Below, piece after piece: positions 7,723 to 17,374 of a stretch of DNA of 64,000 bases. The position numbers were made by a program, and so were the translations under genes. The stretch comes from Catalinimonas alkaloidigena (lineage in GTDB: Bacteria; Bacteroidota; Bacteroidia; Cytophagales; Cyclobacteriaceae), in NCBI RefSeq assembly GCF_029504655.1, contig NZ_JAQFIL010000001.1, positions 7,412,001 to 7,476,000 of the forward strand. Reading direction: 5' to 3'. Position 1 is the first letter of the stretch, and every line of letters begins with the position of its first letter. The notes beneath the pieces were generated by a model, which ran no database searches, had not been told where the DNA came from, and saw nothing but the letters and a program-made list of their open reading frames with translations.

Positions 7723-10059
7723 ATGAGATATTTACTGATTAGCTTGAGCTTGATAATAGGCCTGGGGCAGAGTTTGTTTGCCCAGGAAAATCAGCATACC
7801 GATAAGTTTGAACAACTGGGACCGGCAGCTTTACCTACCCCCAATGTCTACCGTGCGGGTTCCGGCGCTCCGGGGCATAAGTACTGGCAGCAGCGTGCCG
7901 ATTACAAGATTGAATGTGAACTTAATGATGAAACCCAGCGCCTGACCGGTTCAGAAACTATCACCTACTACAATAACTCTCCTGATCCGCTGGAGTATCT
8001 TTGGGTGCAGTTAGATCAGAATATGCGCGCCAAAGATTCGGATACTTATAAAACCCAAACCAACAGCATCACCGACCGCATGAATGTGGATAATCTGGAG
8101 AGTATCGTAGGCTATGACTTTGATGGAGGGCATAAGATTCAGGCAGTAAAGGATGCTGCGGGTAATGATATTCCCTACACCATCAATCGTACCATGATGC
8201 GGGTAGATATTCCTGAAACTTTGATGCCCGGAGAGCAGATTACTTTTTCTGTAGACTGGTATTATAATATCAATGACCGCCTGCTGATGGGCGGCCGTGG
8301 CGGACATGAATACTTCCCGGAAGATGGAAATTACCTCTATACCATCACGCAATGGTTTCCTCGTATGGCTGTCTATGATGACCACAATGGCTGGCAGCAT
8401 AAGCAGTTCCTCGGCCGTGGTGAATTCGCCCTGACCTTTGGAGATTATGAAGTGGCTATTACTGTACCTGCCGACCATATTGTGGCCTCTACCGGAACAC
8501 TGCAAAATCCTGAAGAAGTACTGACCCAGGAGCAGCGCGAGCTGCTGGAGAAATCCAAAACCGCTGATAAGCCGGTAATTATCGTGAGCCAGAAAGAGGC
8601 GGAGAAAAAGGAAAAGTCTAAAGCCAAAGATAAAAAGACCTGGGTATACAAAGCAGAAGATGTGAGAGACTTTGCTTTCGGTAGCTCCCGTAAATATATC
8701 TGGGATGCGATGGGCGTAGAGATTGACGGCCGTACCGTAATGGCGATGTCTTACTACCCTAAAGAAGCTAATCCGCTGTATGAGCAGTATTCTACTGAAG
8801 TGGTAGCGCATACACTGAAGACTTATTCAAAGTATACGATTCCTTACCCTTACCCCAAGGCAATTTCAGTAGAAGCCTCTAACGGTATGGAATACCCCAT
8901 GATCTGCTTCAACTACGGCCGTCCTAATCCCGATGGTACTTACTCCGAGCGCATCAAATATGGGATGATAGGCGTGATCATTCACGAAGTAGGACACAAC
9001 TTTTTCCCTATGATCGTAAACTCCGATGAGCGCCAGTGGACCTGGATGGACGAAGGCTTGAATACTTTTGTACAGTACCTGACTGAGCAGGAATGGGATC
9101 GTAACTATCCTTCACGCCGCGGTCCTGCTTTTAAGATTGTGCCTTATATGAAAGGGGATAAGTCGCAGATCAGCCCTATCATGACCAACTCTGAGCAGGT
9201 GCAGCAGTTTGGCTGGAACGCTTACGCCAAACCTGCCACTGCACTGAATATCCTGCGTGAAACCGTGATGGGACGTGAGCTTTTTGACCATGCTTTCAAG
9301 ACCTATGCTACCCGCTGGGCATTTAAGCACCCTGAGCCGGCTGACTTATTCCGCACGATGGAAGATGCTTCGGGTACAGACCTAGACTGGTTCTGGAGAG
9401 GTTGGTTTTTTACCAATGACCATGTGGATATAGGGATCAAAGATGTGAAATACTTCCAGATCAATACACAGGACCCTCGCATAGAGAACCCTATTGCCAG
9501 AGAGAATTACGAACAGGAAAAGAAGCACATCAGCCAGATGTACAATAAAGACGACGTACCAACCACTGCGATTGAGGCCGATCCCAGCCTGAGAGATTTC
9601 TACAATGACTACGACCCCTTTGAAATCAACCAGGAGGATGTGGAAGCGTACAATGACTTTGTGACGAGCCTTAATGAGCAAGAGCGTGAGTTGCTTAAGT
9701 CAGGCATGAACTTTTACGAAGTAACTTTCAACAACATCGGCGGTCTGGTAATGCCCGTCATTCTGGAGTGGACTTATGAGGATGGTTCTACCGAGATAGA
9801 AAGAATCCCTGCTGAGATATGGCGCTACAATGCTGAAGAAGTGACCAAAGTATTTGCGAAGGATAAAAAAGTAAAGCAAATTCATCTGGACCCTTATCGT
9901 GAGACAGCAGATACAGATGAAAGCAACAATTTTTTCCCCGAGCGTGCTGTACCTACTCGCTTTGAGATTTATAAAGAGCAGATGAATGCTCGCGGCGCGT
10001 CCGGCCCTAACCCGATGCAGAAGAAAAAGAAAAGTAAAGAAGCAATAGGAAGTAACTAA
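7723..10059 (+). CDS. M1 family metallopeptidase
   Basis: A 778-residue exported zinc peptidase. A signal peptide covers about residues 1-20 (cleavage near LFAQ). The N-terminal beta domain runs to about 320 and contains a Lys/Glu-rich insert near 285-310. The gluzincin site is HEVGH (421-425) with the third ligand E444 in WMDEG; the upstream element GMEYP (388-392) stands in for the exopeptidase GxMEN motif. The C-terminal tail is Lys-rich. M1 enzymes remove N-terminal amino acids from peptides, so a periplasmic or cell-surface role in peptide use is likely. It follows the HupE-like gene by 86 bp and is closed by a strong terminator. Confidence 0.9.
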   Translation: MRYLLISLSLIIGLGQSLFAQENQHTDKFEQLGPAALPTPNVYRAGSGAPGHKYWQQRADYKIECELNDETQRLTGSETITYYNNSPDPLEYLWVQLDQNMRAKDSDTYKTQTNSITDRMNVDNLESIVGYDFDGGHKIQAVKDAAGNDIPYTINRTMMRVDIPETLMPGEQITFSVDWYYNINDRLLMGGRGGHEYFPEDGNYLYTITQWFPRMAVYDDHNGWQHKQFLGRGEFALTFGDYEVAITVPADHIVASTGTLQNPEEVLTQEQRELLEKSKTADKPVIIVSQKEAEKKEKSKAKDKKTWVYKAEDVRDFAFGSSRKYIWDAMGVEIDGRTVMAMSYYPKEANPLYEQYSTEVVAHTLKTYSKYTIPYPYPKAISVEASNGMEYPMICFNYGRPNPDGTYSERIKYGMIGVIIHEVGHNFFPMIVNSDERQWTWMDEGLNTFVQYLTEQEWDRNYPSRRGPAFKIVPYMKGDKSQISPIMTNSEQVQQFGWNAYAKPATALNILRETVMGRELFDHAFKTYATRWAFKHPEPADLFRTMEDASGTDLDWFWRGWFFTNDHVDIGIKDVKYFQINTQDPRIENPIARENYEQEKKHISQMYNKDDVPTTAIEADPSLRDFYNDYDPFEINQEDVEAYNDFVTSLNEQERELLKSGMNFYEVTFNNIGGLVMPVILEWTYEDGSTEIERIPAEIWRYNAEEVTKVFAKDKKVKQIHLDPYRETADTDESNNFFPERAVPTRFEIYKEQMNARGASGPNPMQKKKKSKEAIGSN

Positions 10060-10083
10060 TCTCTCCTGCAAAAACTTATCGTG

Positions 10084-10117
10084 AAAGCGGCTTGTCTAAG
10101 GATGGGCCGCTTTTTTT
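10084..10117 (+). terminator. Rho-independent terminator after M1 gene
   Basis: AAAGCGGC (10084-10091) pairs perfectly with GCCGCTTT (10106-10113) around a 14-nt loop, and the T run continues to 10117. The site lies 25 bases after the stop of the peptidase gene. Confidence 0.8.
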
Positions 10118-10263
10118 ATGATGGGCCAACTATATTGCTTGCTTAATTTTAATGGGTATGTATAAACACTTACTATAATAGGATTTTTTTTCTCCAAAGT
10201 CTTCTTTATCATTGATACTTTAACCACACTGTTCCCTTTATTATAAACATATGCCTCCCCTTC

Positions 10264-10842
10264 ATGAAAAATCTCTTGCTTATTGTATTCACATTTTCTC
10301 TTTTCGCGAACTTATCTTATGCGCAACCTATACTCAAGCCAACTGCCAGCATGAATATCTCTGGTATTTCTAAGAGCTCGGATTTTGACAATGCAACAGG
10401 TCAGGCCAGCTGGCAGGGAGGTGTAAGCATTGCCTATGGCGATGACCTTTATGGAGAAATAGGAGCTTTTTTTGTGAATAAATCTACTGACCTGCAAGAC
10501 AGCCTAAGTCAGGAATACATGACTGAGTTTGAGGGAGTACGTATCCCCGTATCTATTGGCTATCAGATCATAGGTAATGAGAATAGCAGGGCAGGAGTAC
10601 GTATTTTTGGTGGAGGCTCTTTATTCTGGATAACAGATGTGCAGACAGACTTGAACTATACCAAAGATGATTTCAAACCCAGAGCAGGGGGTGTTTTCGC
10701 AGGTCTGGGCGTAGATTTTCTGTTTCTCTTTGCTGAAACTAAGTACGAATGGTCACTTACCGAACTTTCTGAGGTACCAGACTTTATGCTTGGTACGCAT
10801 CGCTCATTCTTTCTATCCGCAGGCTTAAGAGTGCCTATCTAA
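10264..10842 (+). CDS. Outer-membrane beta-barrel protein
   Basis: A 192-residue exported protein. The signal peptide covers about residues 1-20 (cleavage after SYAQ). The remainder has alternating hydrophobic strands, Gly-rich turns and a C-terminal strand (SAGLRVPI) as expected of a small 8-stranded outer-membrane barrel. I do not recognise a specific family and no function can be assigned. It is flanked by the M1 terminator and by a convergent permease gene, so it is probably transcribed alone. Confidence 0.65.
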   Translation: MKNLLLIVFTFSLFANLSYAQPILKPTASMNISGISKSSDFDNATGQASWQGGVSIAYGDDLYGEIGAFFVNKSTDLQDSLSQEYMTEFEGVRIPVSIGYQIIGNENSRAGVRIFGGGSLFWITDVQTDLNYTKDDFKPRAGGVFAGLGVDFLFLFAETKYEWSLTELSEVPDFMLGTHRSFFLSAGLRVPI

Positions 10843-10849
10843 TAAACGC

Positions 10850-10874
10850 TTACCACCTACAGGGAAGGCGGTAA
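10850..10874. terminator. Hairpin between convergent genes
   Basis: The arms TTACCACCT (10850-10858) and AGGCGGTAA (10866-10874) form a 9-bp stem that is complete on the minus strand, where one pair is a G-U wobble. It sits between the stops of the barrel gene and the permease gene. The T tract on either side is poor, so its strength is doubtful. Confidence 0.35.
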
Positions 10875-10883
10875 CCTTGCTCT

Positions 10884-12224
10884 TTAAGAATGTTCAGTGA
10901 CTACGGTTTCCTTCTTCTCTTTCCGCAATACGAAGAAGTGGAAATAGCCATAAGCTAAAAGCATAATACTGAAGTAGATCAGGGCAATTATCAGGTTATA
11001 AACGGTCATGGCGATGAGGGCAATGGTAGCGATCACTAAAGCAATGGCCGGGAATGCAGGATAAAAGGGCACCCGGAAAGGGCGCTTCATATCGGGCTCT
11101 CTTTTGCGTAGCATAAAGAAGCTGATCATGGAAATGATATAAAGCGTAAGCGCGCCAAAGCAGGCAATAGTAATAATCTCACCGGTTTTACCGCTCAGCA
11201 AAGCTACGATGCCAATAAACATATTGGCTGCTAAAGCATAGGCGGGGGTCTGGAAGCGCGGGTGGACTTTTCCTAACAACCTAGGCACATAGCCTACTCT
11301 TCCGAATTCAAAAGTAGCCCGGCCCGCTGCCAAGATGATTCCGTGGAAGGAAGCTATCAGCCCCAGCAAACCTACTGAGATCAGCAAATGATACAGCCAA
11401 CTCTCAGCCCCCACTACATAAGAAAGCGCAAGCGGTAATGGAGAATCTGAAGCTTCGGCACTGCCTTCAGGATAGACTACAGCTTCCCATCCTGCCACGC
11501 CTACTGCTGAAGAGAAGGTAAGCACACAAAGTATTACCAGCGTAAAAATAGCTGAGCCAAAGCCCAGCATCACATTACGTTGAGGGTTAATCGTTTCTTC
11601 GGCCACATTGGCTACGCCTTCAATGGCCAGAAAAAACCAGATGGCAAAGGGAATCGCCGCGAAAGCTCCTCCCCAGCCATTGGGCAGCGCATTTTGGGTA
11701 AGGTCTGCAAACTCAAACTCCGGCAGCGTTATTCCCGCGAAGATCAGCAGTTCTGCTACTGCCAAGACAGTCACTATCAGTTCAAAAGTAGTGGCTGTTT
11801 TTACCCCTGAAATGTTGAGTAGTGTAAAAATGATATAGGCGACTATGGCGATGCCTAGTGTAGGCAAAGCAGGAAAATAGAGATGAAAATAAGCGCCTAT
11901 GGCAGCGGCAATGGCCGGGGGAGCGAATACAAACTCTATGATCTGTGCCATCCCTCCGAAGAAACCCATTCTTTTACCCAATGCCCGGTCAGCATAATCA
12001 AAGGCTCCCCCTGCTTTGGGAATGGCACAGGCCAGCTCGGAATAGCTAAAGGTAAAAGTGATGTACATGATCGCAATAACTACTGTAGCTGCTGCCAGCC
12101 CGGCAGTGCCGCCTTCAGCCAGCCCGAGGTTCCATCCAAAGTACATGCCTGAGATCACCAGCCCCACACCTATGCCCCACAAAAGTACTGGTCCCAGCGT
12201 TTGCTTTAATTTTGCTTCTGCCAT
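10884..12224 (-). CDS. eat: Ethanolamine permease-like APC transporter
   Basis: A 446-residue inner-membrane protein with about 12 predicted helices, of the amino acid-polyamine-organocation family. The N-terminal block WGIGVGLVISGMYFGWN and the EFVFAPPAIAAAIGAY segment match what I remember of ethanolamine permeases (TIGR00908 group) closely. It should import ethanolamine, or a similar small amine, by proton symport. No ethanolamine ammonia-lyase or other eut gene is in the window, so the pathway may lie elsewhere or the substrate may differ. The length is normal. The gene is convergent with the barrel gene. Confidence 0.75.
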   Translation of the reverse strand: MAEAKLKQTLGPVLLWGIGVGLVISGMYFGWNLGLAEGGTAGLAAATVVIAIMYITFTFSYSELACAIPKAGGAFDYADRALGKRMGFFGGMAQIIEFVFAPPAIAAAIGAYFHLYFPALPTLGIAIVAYIIFTLLNISGVKTATTFELIVTVLAVAELLIFAGITLPEFEFADLTQNALPNGWGGAFAAIPFAIWFFLAIEGVANVAEETINPQRNVMLGFGSAIFTLVILCVLTFSSAVGVAGWEAVVYPEGSAEASDSPLPLALSYVVGAESWLYHLLISVGLLGLIASFHGIILAAGRATFEFGRVGYVPRLLGKVHPRFQTPAYALAANMFIGIVALLSGKTGEIITIACFGALTLYIISMISFFMLRKREPDMKRPFRVPFYPAFPAIALVIATIALIAMTVYNLIIALIYFSIMLLAYGYFHFFVLRKEKKETVVTEHS

Positions 12225-12441
12225 AATGGTTTAGATGAGTAATTATCAGGTGAACATAAGGGAAAAAGTAAAATAAATAAAATTTAAATCCTGTGAATTT
12301 AACTTTTACTTAATAAAATTCTGCGACAGTCTTGCTGTTTAAAAGTGAAAAATCAGCTTTCTTAATTTTTTTTTCCTTCTAATCAATCTACTTGGCTCCC
12401 GGGCTTCGTAGGTAAGATACTTTTTAACAATTAAAACTATT

Positions 12442-13191
12442 ATGAAGAAGCACAAAGTTAAAGTATCCCTTTCCGATAGCCAGCCCTTTCAGGCAGGCAA
12501 ATCAAACCGGAGACAATTTATCAAGTTAGGCGGAGCTTCACTGGCTATCGGCGGCATGCTGCTGACAGCTTGCGAAGATGATGATGAAATGATGCCTAAC
12601 CCACCTGCCAATGGAGAAGATGAGGTGTTTGACCTGGGTAGCGGCGACGTAGGTATCCTGAATTATGCCTATGCCTTGGAGCAGTTGGAAGCGGACTTTT
12701 ACACCAGGGTATATAATAACTTCTATGCAGGCATCACTGCTGAGGAGCAGCAGGTGCTCACCGATCTGTATTATCATGAAGTGATTCACCGTGAATTTTT
12801 TAAGACCGCTATCAGCGCGGCGGTCAGTGATAGTGCGCAGGTGCTACCTGAGCTGGAGTTTGACTATGGTGATCTGGATTTCAGTAATCGTGATGCGGTA
12901 CTGGCTACAGCCAAAGCCCTGGAAGACACGGGGGTAGCTGCATATAATGGTGCAGGTAGATTGATTAGCAGTCCCGATTATCTGCTGATTGCCGGTAAGA
13001 TTGTCTCAGTGGAAGCACGACATGCATCTGCTATTCGCAGCCTGATCAATCCTGATTCTACTAACTTCGCTGGTGACGATGTGGTAGACGCCAATGGATT
13101 AGATGTAGCCATGTCTCCGGCCGACATACTTACAGTAGCCGGACAGTTCATCACCACCGAGTTTACCGCTAATAATTTACCCACATCATAA
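12442..13191 (+). CDS. Tat-exported ferritin-like lipoprotein
   Basis: A 249-residue protein. The leader contains the twin-arginine motif NRRQFIK (about 22-28) followed by a hydrophobic segment that ends in a lipobox-like LLTAC, so it may be a Tat-dependent lipoprotein. An acidic linker follows. The rest is a four-helix ferritin-like domain with carboxylate/His motifs: LEQLEADFY, YYHEVIHREFF, ALEDTG and VEARHAS. These are the usual places for di-iron ligands. Related proteins are annotated as ferritin-like domain (DUF4439/Ferritin_2) with little biochemistry. The next gene, 19 bp downstream, is a paralogue, and tatA follows. Iron binding in the periplasm is inferred. Confidence 0.8.
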   Translation: MKKHKVKVSLSDSQPFQAGKSNRRQFIKLGGASLAIGGMLLTACEDDDEMMPNPPANGEDEVFDLGSGDVGILNYAYALEQLEADFYTRVYNNFYAGITAEEQQVLTDLYYHEVIHREFFKTAISAAVSDSAQVLPELEFDYGDLDFSNRDAVLATAKALEDTGVAAYNGAGRLISSPDYLLIAGKIVSVEARHASAIRSLINPDSTNFAGDDVVDANGLDVAMSPADILTVAGQFITTEFTANNLPTS

Positions 13192-13210
13192 GATCTAAAA
13201 GCATTTAACT

Positions 13211-14041
13211 ATGAATATCATACATTTTTTAGACCATTTCACAAGTGACGAATTGTCTTCCAGCAAAGAGCAGGACAAAAAAAGTATTGTATCACGACGT
13301 CAGGCATTCAGCCAACTGGGTAGTCTGAGCAAGAAGCTGGCGATGAGCGCCGTGCCGATGGGAGCAGCGATGTTTGCCTCATCAAAAGTGAAGGCACAGA
13401 GCATGAACAGTCCAGTGCAGGCGTTGCAACTGGCGCTCACGCTGGAGTATCTGGAAGATGAATTTTATCGCAAGGCACTAGAGTCAGGTGTAGTGCCGGG
13501 CGGTACCCGTGCTGAGAAAGTATATATGCAGATCTCTAAACATGAGAGTGCACATGTGGACTTTCTGATTGCAGGACTGGGAGATAATGTGGTGGATAAG
13601 CCCACATTTGACTTTACTGCAGGAGGCGCTTTTGACCCTTTCAACGAGAATGGTGTGGGGCAGGACACCGCCTACGCCCAGCTACTGGCTTTGGCCCAGG
13701 CGTTTGAAGATACCGGAGTACGCGCTTACAAAGGACAGGCTGCCAACCTGATGGACGCCCCCGACCTGCTTACCGCGGCACTACAAATACATTCGGTAGA
13801 GGCAAGACATGCTTCAGAGATACGCAGGCTGAGAGGTTTGAAGGGATGGATTGTGCAGGATAATCGTGGAGCGGGCATGCCCGAAGCTACTCAGCCGGTA
13901 TACAATGGTGAAGCAGTAACAATGCAGGCAGGCTATGATACGGCGATGGAGTTTGGTGCCGATGCCGGTACAGAGGCTTACGATGAACCCCTGTCCGGAG
14001 ATGATGCCGTGGCGATTGCCAGCTTATTTATTGTGAGCTAG
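13211..14041 (+). CDS. Tat-exported ferritin-like protein
   Basis: A 276-residue paralogue of the preceding gene, 19 bp downstream and surely co-transcribed. The leader has SRRQAF near residues 29-34, then a hydrophobic segment ending near KVKAQ, consistent with a Tat signal cleaved by signal peptidase I rather than a lipobox. The ferritin-like domain shows LEYLEDEFY, KHESAHVDFL, AFEDTG and VEARHAS, matching the four helices and likely metal ligands of its neighbour. The leader begins later than usual, after about 28 mostly charged residues. Export of a folded, metal-loaded protein would explain use of Tat. Confidence 0.8.
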   Translation: MNIIHFLDHFTSDELSSSKEQDKKSIVSRRQAFSQLGSLSKKLAMSAVPMGAAMFASSKVKAQSMNSPVQALQLALTLEYLEDEFYRKALESGVVPGGTRAEKVYMQISKHESAHVDFLIAGLGDNVVDKPTFDFTAGGAFDPFNENGVGQDTAYAQLLALAQAFEDTGVRAYKGQAANLMDAPDLLTAALQIHSVEARHASEIRRLRGLKGWIVQDNRGAGMPEATQPVYNGEAVTMQAGYDTAMEFGADAGTEAYDEPLSGDDAVAIASLFIVS

Positions 14042-14140
14042 ATAAATAGCTACCCTTGATCGGGCGCTTTTGTAAAACGTCCGTAATGTATACTGATTTA
14101 TATCGCTCACTTATTTTTTCATTTAAAAAAACGATACGAT

Positions 14141-14326
14141 ATGGAAAGCTTATTATTATTCATAGGAGGCCTGGGCGGATGGGAAATTTTCCTGATCCTG
14201 GCCATCATTATGATCTTTTTTGGGGCTAAGAAAATTCCTCAGATGGCGAAAGGCCTGGGACAAGGCATCAAAGAATACAAATCTGCTATCAGTGGCGAAG
14301 CAGAAAGAGAACTCAAAGACTCATGA
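14141..14326 (+). CDS. tatA: TatA/TatE twin-arginine translocase subunit
   Basis: A 61-residue protein with the complete TatA layout: a short periplasmic N-terminus, one transmembrane helix (about 12-27), the hinge FFGAKKIPQ, an amphipathic helix and a charged tail. TatA oligomers form the passage for folded proteins recognised by TatC. Neither tatB nor tatC is here, as is common in Bacteroidota, where tatC is often separate. It lies 99 bp after two genes that encode Tat substrates, and a strong terminator follows, so the three genes are probably one unit or adjacent units with a shared role. Confidence 0.92.
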   Translation: MESLLLFIGGLGGWEIFLILAIIMIFFGAKKIPQMAKGLGQGIKEYKSAISGEAERELKDS

Positions 14327-14406
14327 TGAGTGGTAATGAATGAATATTAATGGAGAAGTAGGTAAATGTGCCCGCCAGGGTTCATAAGTTTTTGGTTAAA
14401 GGAAAG

Positions 14407-14434
14407 GTGCTCCACAGCGTGGAGCACTTTTTTT
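14407..14434 (+). terminator. Rho-independent terminator after tatA
   Basis: GTGCTCCAC (14407-14415) and GTGGAGCAC (14419-14427) form a perfect 9-bp stem with a 3-nt loop, followed by seven T residues (14428-14434). It ends the ferritin-ferritin-tatA stretch just before the stop of a convergent gene. Confidence 0.88.
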
Positions 14435-14440
14435 CTACCT

Positions 14441-15724
14441 TCAAATGCATAAATCATTTAATTGATGCCTTACTTGAGTGATATCAAATTCAATTTCTAC
14501 ATCATATAATGGAAGGACACTATTAGCAGGATAACCTTGGATCTGAAGTGAAAAGTTATCAAATTTTCTACTGCCGGGTATAGTAGCTCCTGGATTGATA
14601 TTCTGAGTTACCAACCGGTTTTCCTGTCCGATAATCTGACCAAACCTATTTCTTACAGTTAAAGTGTATTGAAGACTGGTGATCGTATGGTCTGTTTTGT
14701 TGGTCAGATAAGGATACCACCCATTGTTATTTGCACCAGTTTCTAACTTCAAATCAATGATTTCTTTACCACTTACGCTACAGAAGCCGGTAACATTTTT
14801 GGTTAAGGCAAACACATCATCATCGTCACAAAACTCACTGATGGTTGCTGAAATATCTGATGTATTCTGAATTTCTTCAGGTATATCCCAATATTCAATG
14901 ATAAAAGCGGTAAGATTTTCTCCTGACTCTTCTATTACCGAAAAATCACTGGATGTCGCGTTTTCATTGAAATAATTAAAGTTCGGTTTAAAAGCCTTGG
15001 CACTGAGTATTTCATTTAGAGAAGCGGAAAGGTTAATATCTACTTTTTCCCCCTTCTTATTCAATGCTTTGTATTCCACTTTGAGTTGGCCTTTGATTAC
15101 CCCTGTCACCAGTATATTCCCGTCTGATTCTAATCCTTCTGACAATAGCATCTCCTCATATTTATCGATAAGGGGCGCGGTATTTCTTAGATATTCCCTT
15201 TCAACATTGATGAGTTGCAATCTGAAATTAAATGCATACACATTAGTTTTTTCATAGGCCGCTTCAAGTAAGGCTTCTAACAGATTGTAGTTAACATCTA
15301 TACCAAAGCCAGTCCTGGTTGACCATCTTCTTTCCCAGTCAAATGAGATGGTGTTCGAGGTTAAGGGGTCGGTATCAATGCCGGTTAAATAATCATCCCC
15401 GGGAAAACGAGAAGTTAGATTTTCCGCATTGTTCTGAATAGAATTATCACACGTATTCCATATCCAGACCTGTCCGGGCCGGGCACTGTTTGATGACCTA
15501 AGCAAAATGGAGTTATTACTGGCATTTCTCTTTAACTGCCCCTTGAAGTCGTCAATCAGGTCAATAGCACCTTCGTATGAATTTTTAAGAGAATAATCAG
15601 TACCGTTAGAAGGAGGATCATCATTGCAATCTTTCCAGGGGGGAAAGCAGTCGCAGCCAGAATTTAGAATTAACAGGGAGAGAAACAGTACTTGCCATAG
15701 GTTTTTAGTGAGTAGTTTTTTCAT
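14441..15724 (-). CDS. Hypothetical lipoprotein
   Basis: A 427-residue exported protein with a lipoprotein signal peptide (basic MKKLLTK, hydrophobic core, lipobox LNSGC at about 20-24). The N-terminus of the mature part is Cys-rich (GCDCFPPWKDC). The rest is acidic with many Asn and Ser and looks like beta-sandwich material; a middle segment with VNVEREYLRNTA-like helices separates two beta regions. I do not recognise a family. It lies alone, convergent with tatA and divergent from the oxidoreductase gene. Confidence 0.6.
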   Translation of the reverse strand: MKKLLTKNLWQVLFLSLLILNSGCDCFPPWKDCNDDPPSNGTDYSLKNSYEGAIDLIDDFKGQLKRNASNNSILLRSSNSARPGQVWIWNTCDNSIQNNAENLTSRFPGDDYLTGIDTDPLTSNTISFDWERRWSTRTGFGIDVNYNLLEALLEAAYEKTNVYAFNFRLQLINVEREYLRNTAPLIDKYEEMLLSEGLESDGNILVTGVIKGQLKVEYKALNKKGEKVDINLSASLNEILSAKAFKPNFNYFNENATSSDFSVIEESGENLTAFIIEYWDIPEEIQNTSDISATISEFCDDDDVFALTKNVTGFCSVSGKEIIDLKLETGANNNGWYPYLTNKTDHTITSLQYTLTVRNRFGQIIGQENRLVTQNINPGATIPGSRKFDNFSLQIQGYPANSVLPLYDVEIEFDITQVRHQLNDLCI

Positions 15725-16221
15725 GACAATTGTGTGAGATAATAAGTGTTCAGTACATGAGGGCTTGTTTTTCTTGCTTAACTAAACTGAGTTGAATTTC
15801 AGATCTCCGGGGGCAGCTCTTAAATCACCAACTGTACTATTAATCCGTTGGGACATAGGCATAGTTAATATATAACTTAGTTTGAGAGGTATAAGAGGTC
15901 TGTGCTATGGATAGTATTTGGGACAAGATATTCATGTGCTAATCGTATTATACCCGAATATACTGCCTGGCATAGTGCAGATAAGATGGCAAAGTAGGCT
16001 GTGATAGAGAAAATTGCGGAAAGGTATGTTATTTCTGCTCGTATGCCATCGTTATATAATTTACTCAAAAAACGGCTGGTTTACAAAAGCTGATAATGTA
16101 TGAGTTCTATTTAGGGTATAGTTTTCACGAAAAACACTCAACAGTAGCTAAAATCATTTATTTTAAGGAGTGTAGAAGTCTTGGCAGCTATATGCCTATG
16201 AATATTATTAGAACTTAACAA
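15725..16221. other. 497-bp intergenic region, nothing recognised
   Basis: This gap separates two divergent genes. It is AT-rich and holds a 63-codon open frame on the minus strand (15877-16068) that lacks any recognisable features and is probably chance. I saw no repeat, RNA fold or clear promoter box. It may carry the promoters of both flanking genes. Confidence 0.4.
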
Positions 16222-17187
16222 ATGAAAGCATCTTACCACCTGAAATATGGCCCTCCTGAGGTATTAAGCGTGAGAGAAATAGAAAAGCCGGTTCCAAAAG
16301 ACAATGAACTTCTGATCCGGGTGCATGCCGCCACTGTAAACAGAACCGACTGTGGTATTTTAGGGGCAAGCCCAATTGTGCTCCGCTTTATTACAGGTCT
16401 GTTGAAGCCTAAACTTCCAGTGACAGGAAGCGATTTTGCAGGTGAGGTAGAAGCAGTAGGAAGCAAAGTGAGCCGCTTTAAGATTGGCGATAAGGTATGG
16501 GGGTTCAATGACCAGGGCATATCCTCACACGCGGAGTATATGACGATAGCCGAAAAGCAGGCGATCTTGCCTTTGCCAACGGGCTTCAGTTATGCGCAGG
16601 CAGCGGCAAGTGTGGAGGGAGCGCATTATGCCTACAATTTTATCAATAAGGTAAAGCTGCAGGCAGGACAAAAGGCGGTAGTCAACGGGGCGACTGGCGC
16701 TATCGGCTCAGCACTGCTTCAACTTTTAAAGTACCATCATATTGTTGTAACTGCGGTATGCAAATCAGAACACTTTGAGACAGTAAAAGCCTTAGGTGCT
16801 GATAAAGTGATAGATTATACTCAGGAAGATTTTACCCGGGATACCAACCAATACGACTATGTGATGGATGCGGTAGGCAAAAGTACTTTTTCCAAGTGTA
16901 AACGTCTGTTAAAAAATAAGGGTATATACATTTCATCCGAGCTGGGACCCAATAATCAGAATATTTTTTTGCCTGTCATTACCCCCCTAGGCGGGGGCAA
17001 AAAAGTAATTTTTCCTTTTCCGATAAGTATTGAGAAAAGTATGGATTTCATCAGTAAGCTGATAGAGGAAGGAAAATTTACCCCTCTGATAGATGAGAGA
17101 ACATTTACGCTTGAAGAAATCCGGGAAGCCTTTACCTATGTGGGTGCAGGGCAGAAGATTGGCAATGTAATGCTTAAGGTACGTTAA
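16222..17187 (+). CDS. MDR-family NAD(P)-dependent oxidoreductase
   Basis: A 321-residue cytoplasmic enzyme of the medium-chain dehydrogenase/reductase superfamily. The N-terminal GroES-like domain lacks the structural zinc Cys cluster and has VHAATVNRTDCG where alcohol dehydrogenases place a zinc ligand. The Rossmann part starts near 152 with VVNGATGAIGSALLQL, the AxxGxxG type typical of NADPH-using quinone oxidoreductase-like members. It is therefore more likely a zinc-independent quinone or enone reductase than an alcohol dehydrogenase. It is transcribed alone. Confidence 0.82.
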   Translation: MKASYHLKYGPPEVLSVREIEKPVPKDNELLIRVHAATVNRTDCGILGASPIVLRFITGLLKPKLPVTGSDFAGEVEAVGSKVSRFKIGDKVWGFNDQGISSHAEYMTIAEKQAILPLPTGFSYAQAAASVEGAHYAYNFINKVKLQAGQKAVVNGATGAIGSALLQLLKYHHIVVTAVCKSEHFETVKALGADKVIDYTQEDFTRDTNQYDYVMDAVGKSTFSKCKRLLKNKGIYISSELGPNNQNIFLPVITPLGGGKKVIFPFPISIEKSMDFISKLIEEGKFTPLIDERTFTLEEIREAFTYVGAGQKIGNVMLKVR

Positions 17188-17374
17188 AACACCTCAGCGT
17201 TCGCTCAGCGCCGGTCGCTTGCAGGCTTAAGTTTACAGGTGACTCTGAGGAAGGAGTATTACCCACAGAGTAAAGGGAAAAACAGAAAATAATTTTATCT
17301 TAAGGGCAGATGGAATACAAACAGGACGGCATATACACCAGACTGGCCGGATAAGCTATACAACCAAGCTTAAA

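Noticed and set aside
8011..8811. Long 266-codon frame opposite the M1 peptidase gene
   Set aside because: It lies wholly inside a well-supported gene on the other strand and shows no protein-like pattern.
15877..16068. 63-codon minus-strand frame in the 497-bp gap
   Set aside because: It has no recognisable motif, leader or ribosome site, and composition looks like intergenic DNA.
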